Source: Fen-330 sp050008465 (GTDB taxonomy: Bacteria > Acidobacteriota > Terriglobia > Bryobacterales > Bryobacteraceae). Taken from it: 64,000 bases of DNA. Below are positions 55,188 through 63,188 of the stretch, in pieces; within the stretch, counting starts at the first letter, position 1, and each line of letters opens with the position of its first letter. The notes under the pieces were generated by a model that had not been told where the DNA came from, made no database searches, and saw only the letters and a program-made list of their open reading frames with translations. The DNA lies in the NCBI GenBank assembly GCA_050008465.1, contig JBEKMO010000014.1, positions 11,962 through 75,961 on the forward strand, given 5' to 3'. The position numbers and the translations under genes are program-made.

Positions 55188-56037
55188 GATTGCCACCCTG
55201 CTGTTGGCCGCCGCCTGTGCGGCTGCCGCCCAGGGCCCGTTCGCCTGGAAGGATCACCGCGACGGCCGCATCGAGCTTCTGGAGAACGGCAAGACCGTCC
55301 TGGTCTACAACTATGGCCCGCAACTGCGCCAGGGCGCGCCGGAGGATCGCCGCCGCTGCTGCTACATCTTCCCCCTGTTCACCCCCGCGGGCGTTTCCGT
55401 GCTCGACGACTTTCCCAAGGATCATTGGCATCACCGCGGCGTCTTCTGGGCTTGGCCCGTGGTGGAGACCAGGGAAGGGAAGTACGATCTCTGGGGTCTC
55501 CAGGGCGTCGCGCACCGTCTCGAACGGATTTTCGAAGCCGCTGCCGAGGCCTCCTCCGCCCGGCTCGTAGTCGAGAACGGCTGGTACGCCGGCGACCGCA
55601 GAATCGTGCGGGAGGCTCTCCGCCTGACCGTCTTCCCCACCCGCGGCGAAGCCCGTGAGTTCGAAGCGGAACTGCGCCTGGAGGCGATCGAGGGCCCCGT
55701 GACCTTGCGCGGCTCTCCGGACAGCGGAAAGAGCTACGGAGGCTTCAGCGCCCGCTTTGCCCCGCGCACTGGCACCGTCCTGAGAGCCGACGGCGCCGTG
55801 CTCTCAAAGGACGAGGATCTGAACCCCCACCATTGGGCCGAGCTCGAAGCTTCCTACGGCGGCCGCCGCGCCATCCTCCGCATCACCGCGGATTCGGCGA
55901 ATCAGTGGTGCCTGCGCCACTACGGCTTCATCGGCGCCGCCTTTCCCGGACGTACCGAGAAAGTCCAAGGCTACACGCTGGAGCCCGGCAGACCCCTCAC
56001 CCTGCGCTACCGCCTCCGCGCCGCTGACGTCCCCTGA
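55180..56037 (+). CDS. Exported DUF6807 (PmoA-like) protein
   Basis: The product from ATG 55180 is 285 residues with a signal peptide (MIRIATLLLAAACAAAAQG). The motif FPKDHWHHRGVFWAWPV and the later KSYGGFSARFAP are characteristic of the DUF6807 family, which is common beside Gfo/Idh proteins in acidobacteria and planctomycetes. It probably forms a beta-sandwich; the catalytic role is unknown. It overlaps the enolase-superfamily gene by eight bases and ends the three-gene operon. Confidence 0.85.
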   Translation: MIRIATLLLAAACAAAAQGPFAWKDHRDGRIELLENGKTVLVYNYGPQLRQGAPEDRRRCCYIFPLFTPAGVSVLDDFPKDHWHHRGVFWAWPVVETREGKYDLWGLQGVAHRLERIFEAAAEASSARLVVENGWYAGDRRIVREALRLTVFPTRGEAREFEAELRLEAIEGPVTLRGSPDSGKSYGGFSARFAPRTGTVLRADGAVLSKDEDLNPHHWAELEASYGGRRAILRITADSANQWCLRHYGFIGAAFPGRTEKVQGYTLEPGRPLTLRYRLRAADVP

Positions 56038-56147
56038 TCCCCAACCGTCGCTCCCACCAGCCTGCCAGCGCAGCTACCGAATCCAGCACGGAACCGGCGC
56101 CCCGGTGCACATCGTAGCGCTCCTGCCGTAACACCGTAGTGGTGCGC

Positions 56148-58457
56148 CTACGCCTTCAGGCTTCCCCAGACGCTCCGCCCGCCGAGCTCTGCCTTGGCCA
56201 GTGTCCCGCGCCACCCCCGCGGATCGCACTCCATCGCGCGCTTGAAATGCTCCTTCGCTACCGCTTCGTTGCCCAGCGCCTGCATCGCCATGCCCGCCCG
56301 GTAGTGCGTTCCGGCGAGTCCCAGTGGGGACTTCTTGTTCGTGCCCTTCAGCGCGTTCTCGATCGCTGGCGCCACCTCGGCCGACCGTCCCAGTCGCGCC
56401 AGCGCCCAGGCCTTCACCGCCCAGTAATCGTCCTGGATCCGGCGGCTGAGGCGCCGGTCGCGCCAAGACATCCCCGCGCGATCATTGATCCGCTCGGCGT
56501 ACTCCAGAGCCTGCTCCGGGTTCTTCCCCTGGCGCAGCAGCAACTCCGCCATCCGGAGATACGGGAGGCGAAACCCCGGAACGGCGTGCAGGGCGGCCTC
56601 GTAGCTGCGCATTCCTTCGTCGTACCGGCCCTGCTCGACCAGCGCGTCTCCCAGATTGTCGAGAGCGAGCGCCTGCTCAATACCCGTGCGTAATCGGGCG
56701 ATGGCGCGCCGCAGCGTGTCTTCGGCCTCGCGGTACCGCCCCGCCAGCAGCAGCACGGCCCCGCGCAGCCTCAGCGCTCCCGCGCCTTCGGGGTGGTAGA
56801 AGTAGAACCCCCGGATGACCTTCAGCGCGCCATCGTAGTCGCAGCGCCGCAGCGCCCTCATCATCAAGAATGTCCGCAGCAAGGCGTACGACATCGTCGC
56901 GGCGACCGCGGCGAGCATCCATGTGACAGGGTGTTCCACGAACCACGGAAGCCACTGAGGGTTCAGAAGGAGGAACAACACCACCACTCCAGCCACTGCT
57001 TTCCGCGTGATGCCCCAGTCGTAGCGCGGAGCTCCGCCCGGCCCGATTGGGTCCCAAGGCTTTGGCTTCCGCTTCGTCAACGACCGCACGAACGTCACCG
57101 CCAAGTGCAGCCCCAGCGCCATCACAACAAAGGTCCACGCAGGCGCTCCCCGCCACAGCAGGCGCAAGATCCAGTACCCAATCAGCGCTGCCAGGATCAC
57201 GCCCGCAAATGCCAGCCCTCCCCACCAGGAGGAGTCCCGCGCCAGCCTCTGCTCGGCCCGCTCCAGCTCCCGGGGGACCTCGCCCGTCGCGTGCTCGACT
57301 GCCTGCCGCACGCGCCGGTGTTCCTCGAGCTTGCGACGACTGAGGCGCTTGAACATCCACAGCGCAACTCCGACGAACCCAATCAGCATCGCCAACGGAA
57401 CCGCCAGGTACACCCACCATCGGCTCCGCACCGAAGTGTCCGGCGGCACACCGATGACCCACAGCGCGCCATCCGGCCCCAGCCCCATGCTGGCAATCGC
57501 TTTCACGCCGTCCCGAGGCGGAGCCAGATGCCGCCAGGCCACGCCCTCGAATTCGAGAATGCCAACGCTGGTCGCAAACCACGTCCGGCCGCCCGCCGAC
57601 ACCGCGTCATTGATCCACTCCGCTTCAACCAGGCCGATTTGCGCCCACGTGTACGCAGCCTCCGTTCTTCCGTCCATCGAGATGGACCGCAGGCCTTCGT
57701 CTTCCTCCAGCCAGATGCGGTCTGCGGTTCGGCCGACCAGCACCGCCCCTTTGGGCTTCCGCCCCCCTGGCGTGACCGACGCCCAGTTCGCGCCATCGAA
57801 TCGCCACACCCCGCTTCGCACCAGCCACAGCGCTCCGTCCAAGGTGCGCGCCAGCGCGGGCCGCGTCATCTCCGGCTCATCTCCCCACTTCTCTCCCTCT
57901 AGCTCGACCTTGTGGATCGTCCACCGCCCTCCTTCAAAATGAGACAGGTTGCCCTCGCGATCGATCACCCAAACCTGGCCGCCACCGGCCACGATCGACG
58001 AAGCCTCCCTACTCGCCACCGCCTCGTGGTAGAAACGCCAGCGCTGCCCGTCCCAGTGCAGCACGCCCTCAGACGTCGCGGCCCAGACCTCTTCTCCGTC
58101 CAGGACGAAGCCCCAGGAAACGTAACCCTTCCGGGTGCCGAAATCCACGCCCGTGTAGCTCCGCCACGCGCTGCCCTCCAGGCGGCTGAATCCGGCATCG
58201 CCCCAGGTCTGCACCCAGACCGCGCCGCCGCGGGAAACCCGGAGCGTCTCGGGATATCCCGCCGGCGCTGGCAGTCGCTGCCACCCCTCCCCGGCCTGGT
58301 GCAGCACGACGCTTTTCGGTGAGGTGGGAAAGACCGGCAGCCATCTCGGCCCCAGCAGCACGACGGCCACCAGCAGCGCCAGCGCCACCATGGGGGCCAG
58401 CATCGAGCGCAGCCCGGACGTTTTCTCGGGTTTCGGAAGCTGGGTGTTCTCCGGCAT
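56148..58457 (-). CDS. Membrane protein with beta-propeller and TPR domains
   Basis: From ATG 58457 (GGGAGAGGAC upstream) the product is 769 residues. After one helix (MVALALLVAVVLLGPRWLPVF) comes a roughly 300-residue periplasmic domain of short repeats (GGAVWVQTWGDAGFSRLEG, GGQVWVIDREGNLSHFEGGRW, DGALWLVRSGVWRFDG), like two-component-regulator propellers. Five to six helices follow (WVYLAVPLAMLIGFVGVALWMF and later). The C-terminal 200 residues are TPR repeats (AEDTLRRAIARL, DALVEQGRYDEGMRSYEAALHAVP). It may sense an outside ligand and pass it to the inside. No partner is adjacent. Confidence 0.75.
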   Translation of the reverse strand: MPENTQLPKPEKTSGLRSMLAPMVALALLVAVVLLGPRWLPVFPTSPKSVVLHQAGEGWQRLPAPAGYPETLRVSRGGAVWVQTWGDAGFSRLEGSAWRSYTGVDFGTRKGYVSWGFVLDGEEVWAATSEGVLHWDGQRWRFYHEAVASREASSIVAGGGQVWVIDREGNLSHFEGGRWTIHKVELEGEKWGDEPEMTRPALARTLDGALWLVRSGVWRFDGANWASVTPGGRKPKGAVLVGRTADRIWLEEDEGLRSISMDGRTEAAYTWAQIGLVEAEWINDAVSAGGRTWFATSVGILEFEGVAWRHLAPPRDGVKAIASMGLGPDGALWVIGVPPDTSVRSRWWVYLAVPLAMLIGFVGVALWMFKRLSRRKLEEHRRVRQAVEHATGEVPRELERAEQRLARDSSWWGGLAFAGVILAALIGYWILRLLWRGAPAWTFVVMALGLHLAVTFVRSLTKRKPKPWDPIGPGGAPRYDWGITRKAVAGVVVLFLLLNPQWLPWFVEHPVTWMLAAVAATMSYALLRTFLMMRALRRCDYDGALKVIRGFYFYHPEGAGALRLRGAVLLLAGRYREAEDTLRRAIARLRTGIEQALALDNLGDALVEQGRYDEGMRSYEAALHAVPGFRLPYLRMAELLLRQGKNPEQALEYAERINDRAGMSWRDRRLSRRIQDDYWAVKAWALARLGRSAEVAPAIENALKGTNKKSPLGLAGTHYRAGMAMQALGNEAVAKEHFKRAMECDPRGWRGTLAKAELGGRSVWGSLKA

Positions 58458-58566
58458 GTCCTCTCCCTCGCCGCCCACGGCAAAACCGATGCCGCAGTCC
58501 GGTTCCAAAGAGTATACACCAGGGAGCTATCGGAGCCCGGCCGCTACGTCCTTGGACGCGAACCTC

Positions 58567-59013
58567 TTAGCCGTGCGCCCCTACTCTCGAAGCCGCGCGC
58601 CGCGCGATTTCTTCGGGCGTGACGTCTTCCTTGTGCGTGGCGATCCACCAGCGATTGCCGGCCGGGTCCTTGACGCCCGCGTTGCGGTCCCCGTAGAACT
58701 GGTCCGCCGGCGCCATCTCCGAGACCCCGCCGGCCGTCAGCGCCCGCTGGTACACCGCGTCCGTGTCGGTCACGTACAGATAGAACATGCCCGGCATCGG
58801 CTGGTGCTCGCCCATCGGCTCACCCAGCATGATGTTCGAGTCGCCGATTCTGACCTCGGCGTGCATGATTCTGCCGTCCGGCCCCGTCATGCGCGGGTGT
58901 GTTTCCTCAGCGTCAAAGGACTGCTTGAGGAAGTCGATCACTCCGGCCACGCCTCGAACAACCAGGTATGGCGTAACGCTGTGGTAACCGTCAGGTATGG
59001 GTTTCACTGCCAT
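58567..59013 (-). CDS. VOC-superfamily protein, PhnB-like
   Basis: This 148-residue protein begins MAVKPIPDGYHSVTPYLVVRG and has HAEVRIGDSNIMLGEP, MFYLYVTDTDAVYQRALTAGG and DPAGNRWWIATHKEDVTPEE. These are the glyoxalase/bleomycin-resistance fold of PhnB-type proteins. A metal or small substrate may bind; the catalytic residues are not fixed. The start has AGGGGGG upstream. Confidence 0.88.
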   Translation of the reverse strand: MAVKPIPDGYHSVTPYLVVRGVAGVIDFLKQSFDAEETHPRMTGPDGRIMHAEVRIGDSNIMLGEPMGEHQPMPGMFYLYVTDTDAVYQRALTAGGVSEMAPADQFYGDRNAGVKDPAGNRWWIATHKEDVTPEEIARRAASRVGAHG

Positions 59014-59087
59014 AACATCCCCCCTATGGCTCCACTATACCTTGTCCCGCGCCCTGCCCGAGGCGGCCCAAACCTTAGAATGAGTTT

Positions 59088-60665
59088 GTGGGTACATCTG
59101 CCGCCGGTCAGCCTCCTCTTTCACCCTCCGCGGAAAGCCGAAAGCCCTGGCTCCTGGGCGCGGGCATTTTCGTGGCGGCGATCGCGGTTTTCAAGTTGCT
59201 CCTCCATCTCTATGCCGGCCGCCATTACGGCTGCTTCATCGACGAGCTCTACTACCTCGCCTGCGCCGGCCACCTCTCCTGGGGTTACGTCGACCAGCCC
59301 CCGCTGATTGCATGGATCGCCAAGATCGCGCGGGTACTGCTGGGCGACTCCCTTCCTGCCATCCGTTTCCTGCCAGCCCTGGCCGGCGCCGCGAAAGTGC
59401 TGCTCGCGGGCCTCATCGCCCGCGAATTGGGTGGGCGGCGATTTGCCCAAGGGCTGGCGGCGCTCTCCATCCTGGTCGCGCCGGGTTTTTTGGCCGTCGA
59501 CAACTGGCTTTCGATGAACGTTTTCGAGCCTTTGTTCTGGATGGCTTGCGCTTACCTCGTGATTCGCATCGTCCGGACCGGCAACCACAAGCTCTGGCTG
59601 TGGTTCGGCCTGCTCGCGGGAATCGGGTTGGAGAACAAGTACTCCATGCTGATCTTCGGTTTTGGAGTTATTGTCGGGCTCCTGCTGACTCCCGAACGGC
59701 GCTTCTTCCGCAGGCCCTGGTTCTGGGTCGCCGGCCTGGTCGCGTTCCTCATCTTCCTCCCCAATCTCGTGTGGAACGTCCAGCACCACTTCCCGTTCCT
59801 GGAATTGCAGCAGAACATCCAGCGAAGCGGCCGGAATGTCCCTCTGCCGCCTTTGGCGTTCCTGGGCCAGGAGCTACTCACCATGCATCCGCTCGCCGCC
59901 CCGGTATGGCTGGCGGGCCTCTGGTTTCTCTTCTTCCGGCGCCAGGGGAAGCCATTCCGTGCGCTCGGCTGGGCCTGGCTGATCGCGGCTGCATTGATCG
60001 TGATTCTCAACCCGCGCGCCTATTACCTCTATCCCGCGTTCCCGATCCTGTTTGCCGCCGGCGGGGTGATGTGGGAGTCCTGGCTGATTCGTCCTCGGCT
60101 CCAATGGATCAAGCCGGTTTATGTGGCGCTTATGGTTCTGTCCGGAGCGGCGTTCCTGCCGGCGGTACTCCCCGTGCTGCCGGTTGAGATGTACATCCGC
60201 TATGCGGCAGCCATGCATCTCCAGCAACCCCGTATCGAGACCTTCAAACTGGGCCCCCTGCCACAGTTGTATGCCGATCAGTTCGGATGGGAGGAGATGG
60301 CGGCCACGGTGGCGCGTGTCTATAACGGCCTGCCTCCCGACGTGCGAGCCAAGACGGCGATCTTCGGGCAGAACTACGGCCAGGCCGGCGCGGTGGACCT
60401 GTTTGGCCCGAAATACGGTCTCCCCAAGGCCATCAGCGCCCACCAGACGTATTACCTCTGGGGACCGCGCGGCTACACCGGCGAAAGCATGATCGTCATG
60501 GCCGGCCGCCGGGAAGTGCTCGAAAAGAGATTCGCCGTGGTGGAAAAGGTCGCCCGAGTCGAGCATCCCTACTCCATGCCTTACGAGCACTTCGACGTGT
60601 TCTATTGCCGCGGCTTGAGCCAGCCCCTGAAAGACCTCTGGCCCAAACTAAGGGCCTGGTGCTGA
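59088..60665 (+). CDS. GT39-type membrane glycosyltransferase
   Basis: This 525-residue protein has a GTG start and about 11 helices. The N-terminal loop YGCFIDELYYLACAGHLSWGYVDQPPLIAWIAKI has the conserved D-E and D-Q-P-P of PMT/ArnT-like enzymes. It probably moves sugar from a polyprenyl-phosphate donor to lipid or protein at the periplasmic face. A C-terminal soluble part of about 120 residues (PDVRAKTAIFGQNYGQAGAVDLFGPKYGLP) is usual. It stands alone between a VOC and a thioesterase gene. Confidence 0.88.
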   Translation: MGTSAAGQPPLSPSAESRKPWLLGAGIFVAAIAVFKLLLHLYAGRHYGCFIDELYYLACAGHLSWGYVDQPPLIAWIAKIARVLLGDSLPAIRFLPALAGAAKVLLAGLIARELGGRRFAQGLAALSILVAPGFLAVDNWLSMNVFEPLFWMACAYLVIRIVRTGNHKLWLWFGLLAGIGLENKYSMLIFGFGVIVGLLLTPERRFFRRPWFWVAGLVAFLIFLPNLVWNVQHHFPFLELQQNIQRSGRNVPLPPLAFLGQELLTMHPLAAPVWLAGLWFLFFRRQGKPFRALGWAWLIAAALIVILNPRAYYLYPAFPILFAAGGVMWESWLIRPRLQWIKPVYVALMVLSGAAFLPAVLPVLPVEMYIRYAAAMHLQQPRIETFKLGPLPQLYADQFGWEEMAATVARVYNGLPPDVRAKTAIFGQNYGQAGAVDLFGPKYGLPKAISAHQTYYLWGPRGYTGESMIVMAGRREVLEKRFAVVEKVARVEHPYSMPYEHFDVFYCRGLSQPLKDLWPKLRAWC

Positions 60666-60671
60666 TCGGAA

Positions 60672-60688
60672 GGCAGTCCCCGGTTGCC
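60672..60688 (+). repeat. Dispersed motif family B
   Basis: GGCAGTCCCCGGTTGCC lies in the 31 bases between convergent genes. Copies are GGCAGTCCCTCGGTTGC at 3816-3832, GGCGGTCCCTCGGTTGC near 33160, and the reverse complement of its core at 39286. Confidence 0.55.
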
Positions 60689-60696
60689 CCCGCGCT

Positions 60697-61098
60697 TCAC
60701 AACCCGAACTGCGCGTGATACCTCCGGGGCAGCTTGGCCGGCTTGAGGCTACGGTCGCAGAACAGGTGCTTGGTTTCACCGGTGGTGAGCAGGCGGCCGT
60801 CCCCGGCGCGACGCATCTCGTAGCCGAACTGAACCATGCGCGGGCTGGCTTTCTTCACCCAGGTCTTGACGACCACCTGGTCGTCGAAGCGCGCCGGGTG
60901 CACGTAGCGGCATTGTGCTTCCACCACCGCCAGCAGCACGCCGTCCTCCTGTTCCATGTCGCGGTAGTTGAAGCCGGCCGACTTGCACCACTCGACCCGC
61001 CCCACTTCCATCCACACAAGGTAGTTGGCGTAGTAGGCGACGCCCATTTGATCGGTCTCGGCATAGCGGACGCACAGCCGCGTTTCGTTTGCCTGCAT
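60697..61098 (-). CDS. Acyl-CoA thioesterase, YbgC/4-hydroxybenzoyl-CoA type
   Basis: This 133-residue hotdog protein has VRYAETDQMGVAYYANYLVWMEVGRVEW, the conserved Asp and Tyr block of YbgC-like enzymes. Further blocks are YVHPARFDDQVVVKTWVKKASPRMVQFGYE and ETKHLFCDRSLKPAKLPRRY. It hydrolyses short acyl-CoAs. The gene overlaps nothing and is convergent with the GT39-type gene and divergent from mrp. Confidence 0.9.
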   Translation of the reverse strand: MQANETRLCVRYAETDQMGVAYYANYLVWMEVGRVEWCKSAGFNYRDMEQEDGVLLAVVEAQCRYVHPARFDDQVVVKTWVKKASPRMVQFGYEMRRAGDGRLLTTGETKHLFCDRSLKPAKLPRRYHAQFGL

Positions 61099-61103
61099 AT
61101 CTA

Positions 61104-61128
61104 GTAGGATAAGGCTCCAGCCTTGTCC
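61104..61128 (-). repeat. Dispersed palindrome, family A
   Basis: On the minus strand this is GGACAAGGCTGGAGCC then TTATCCTAC. It is in the 59-base space between the divergent thioesterase and mrp genes, so it lies in their promoter region, unlike the copies at gene ends. Confidence 0.65.
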
Positions 61129-61157
61129 CCGTCGCCCTTCGCGCTACCATACGAGTA

Positions 61158-61991
61158 ATGGGTCCCTCACAAGCGGGCGAACCGCCCAAGCTCCCGATTC
61201 CAGGTGTCCGCAATCTGATCGCGGTTGGTTCCGGAAAGGGAGGCGTCGGCAAAACCACGGTCGCGGTCAACCTCGCGCTGGCGATGGTCCGGCTGGGCCA
61301 CCGCGTCGGGTTGCTGGACGCCGACGTGTACGGGCCCAACGTTCCGCTGATGTTGGGCGTCAAGGAGATCCCGGAGGCGATCGGGGACCGCATCCAGCCC
61401 ATCGAACGCCACGGCCTGCGCGTCATGTCCATGGGCTTCATCAGCCCCGGCGACAAGCCGTTGATCTGGCGCGGGCCGATGCTGCACAGCGTAGTCCAGC
61501 AGTTTCTGCGCGGCGTCGATTGGGGCGACCTCGACTACCTCGTCGTCGATCTGCCGCCCGGAACCGGCGATGTGCAGCTCACCCTCATCCAAACCGCGCC
61601 GATTACCGGCGCCATCGTGGTAACCACGCCCTCCGACGTATCCCTGGAGGACGCGCGTAAGGCCGTGCACATGTTCCGCCAGGTGCGCGTCGAGGTGCTG
61701 GGCATCGTCGAGAACATGAGCTACCTGGTTTGCCCGCACTGCAACCAGCGGGTGGACGTGTTCAGCTCCGGCGGCGGCCAGCGTACCGCGGCGCGCATGG
61801 GGGTTCCTTTCCTCGGCGAAGTGCCGCTCGATCCCGAGGTGCGCATCGGCGGCGACACCGGCGAGTCCGTGGCCCTGCGGCCGCCCGACGACCCCCACGC
61901 AGCGGCGTTCTACACGCTCGCGCGCGATACCATCGCGCGCCTCGAAGAGGCCGGAGCGCCCCAAGGCCCCAAGATCGAAATCACCGACTAA
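61158..61991 (+). CDS. mrp: Mrp/ApbC-family iron-sulfur carrier ATPase
   Basis: This 277-residue protein has GSGKGGVGKTT (Walker A deviant, residues 26-36), LLDADVYGPNVPLMLG, VVDLPPGTGDVQLTL and IVENMSYLVCPHC, whose CxxC binds a bridging Fe-S cluster. It assembles or carries [4Fe-4S] clusters. The N-terminal DUF59 domain of many relatives is absent; the first 20 residues are short. Its TAA overlaps the DoxX TAG on the other strand. It may serve the Sdh proteins nearby, but this is inference. Confidence 0.93.
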   Translation: MGPSQAGEPPKLPIPGVRNLIAVGSGKGGVGKTTVAVNLALAMVRLGHRVGLLDADVYGPNVPLMLGVKEIPEAIGDRIQPIERHGLRVMSMGFISPGDKPLIWRGPMLHSVVQQFLRGVDWGDLDYLVVDLPPGTGDVQLTLIQTAPITGAIVVTTPSDVSLEDARKAVHMFRQVRVEVLGIVENMSYLVCPHCNQRVDVFSSGGGQRTAARMGVPFLGEVPLDPEVRIGGDTGESVALRPPDDPHAAAFYTLARDTIARLEEAGAPQGPKIEITD

Positions 61992-62425
61992 GTGGCCTGC
62001 GGCGCCTCAATCTTCTTCTTGCCGATCAGGTTGTCAAGCGCACAGACCCCTGGACCCGCCAGCACGAAAACCACATTGGCGATCAGCAAGGTTAAAGCGT
62101 ACTCGACCCCGGCGGGCAGGAAGAACCCACCCTTCAGATGCACCGCCAGGATTGCCACCGCCATATTGATGGCCAGCAGCAGGGCCGCCCAACGCGTCAG
62201 CAGGCCGAAGAACAGCGCCAGGCCCCCCAGTAGCTCCACCAGCGTCACCACCACCGCCGACACCTCCGGCAACGGGATCCCAATTCCCTTGAACATCCCA
62301 GCCACGCCGGTAAAGTGGTAGACCATCAGTTTCTGATACCCGTGGGCTGCAAACACCACGCCCACCATCATTCGCAGGGGGGCAATGCCCCGGCCATGCC
62401 AGCCGTACTTCGCGACATCCGCCAT
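61988..62425 (-). CDS. DoxX-family membrane protein
   Basis: From ATG 62425 (GAGGAGG upstream) the product is 145 residues with four helices: LRMMVGVVFAAHGYQKLMVY, VSAVVVTLVELLGGLALFFGLL, AALLLAINMAVAILAVHLKG and YALTLLIANVVFVLAGPG. HGYQKL and VELLGGLALFFGLLTR are DoxX signatures. Its stop overlaps that of mrp on the other strand by two bases. Confidence 0.88.
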   Translation of the reverse strand: MADVAKYGWHGRGIAPLRMMVGVVFAAHGYQKLMVYHFTGVAGMFKGIGIPLPEVSAVVVTLVELLGGLALFFGLLTRWAALLLAINMAVAILAVHLKGGFFLPAGVEYALTLLIANVVFVLAGPGVCALDNLIGKKKIEAPQAT

Positions 62426-62441
62426 AGTATCCTCCTCAGAA

Positions 62442-63188
62442 TTAATCACCCACCAGCGCCGCGTGCAGGTAGTCCCGGTGCATGCGCGCGATCACCTCGA
62501 TCTTGATCCGCTTGGGGCAAACCGCCTCGCACTCGCCGATGTTGGTGCAGTGGCCGAACCCTTCCTTGGTCATCTGAACCACCATGGCGATGGCCCTGCG
62601 GTCGCGCTCCGGCTCGCCCTGCGGCAGCAGGCCGAGGTGCGCGATCTTGGCGCCGGTGAACAGCGCCGCCGAACCGTTCGGGCACATGGCCACGCAGGCC
62701 CCGCAGCCGATGCAGGCGGCCGCGTCCATCGAGAGCTCGGCTTTCTCCTTGGGTACCAGGATCGAGCCGGCCTCCGGCGCGCTGCCCGTCCGCACCGAAA
62801 TGTAACCGCCCGCCGCGATGATGCGGTCGAACGCGCCGCGGTCCACCGCCAAGTCCTTGATCACCGGGAAGGCCCGCGAGCGCCACGGCTCCAGGTACAG
62901 CTCGTCGCCATCCTGGAAGTAGCGCATGTGGAGCTGGCAGACGGTGGTGCCACGCTCGGGCCCGTGCGCCACCCCGTTGATCATGAACCCGCACATCCCG
63001 CAGATGCCCTCGCGGCAGTCGTGGTCAAAGGCGATCGGCTCCTCGCCTTTGGCGATCAGCCCTTCGTTCACCACGTCGATCGTCTCCAGGAACGACATGT
63101 GCGTGCTGATGTCCTTGGCCTCGTAGCGGACCATCCGGCCGGGGTCGCTCGCGTTCTTTTGCCGCCACACGTGGAGGATGAGGTTCAT
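62442..63188 (-). CDS. sdhB: Succinate dehydrogenase/fumarate reductase iron-sulfur subunit
   Basis: This 248-residue protein has a [2Fe-2S] domain CREGICGMCGFMINGVAHG near residue 59, a [4Fe-4S] motif CIGCGACVAMCP and a CTNIGECEAVCP motif for the third cluster. It passes electrons from SdhA to the membrane anchor. The N-terminus MNLILHVWRQKNASDPGRMVRYEAKD is of the Bdellovibrio/Bacteroidetes non-classical type, often with a three-helix cytochrome b. Its start overlaps the sdhA stop by four bases. Confidence 0.93.
   Translation of the reverse strand: MNLILHVWRQKNASDPGRMVRYEAKDISTHMSFLETIDVVNEGLIAKGEEPIAFDHDCREGICGMCGFMINGVAHGPERGTTVCQLHMRYFQDGDELYLEPWRSRAFPVIKDLAVDRGAFDRIIAAGGYISVRTGSAPEAGSILVPKEKAELSMDAAACIGCGACVAMCPNGSAALFTGAKIAHLGLLPQGEPERDRRAIAMVVQMTKEGFGHCTNIGECEAVCPKRIKIEVIARMHRDYLHAALVGD

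Noticed and set aside
56041..56147. Protein-like minus-strand scrap (RQERYDVHRGAGSVLDSVAALAGWWERRLG)
   Set aside because: The piece is short, without start or neighbours, and could be chance in GC-rich DNA.
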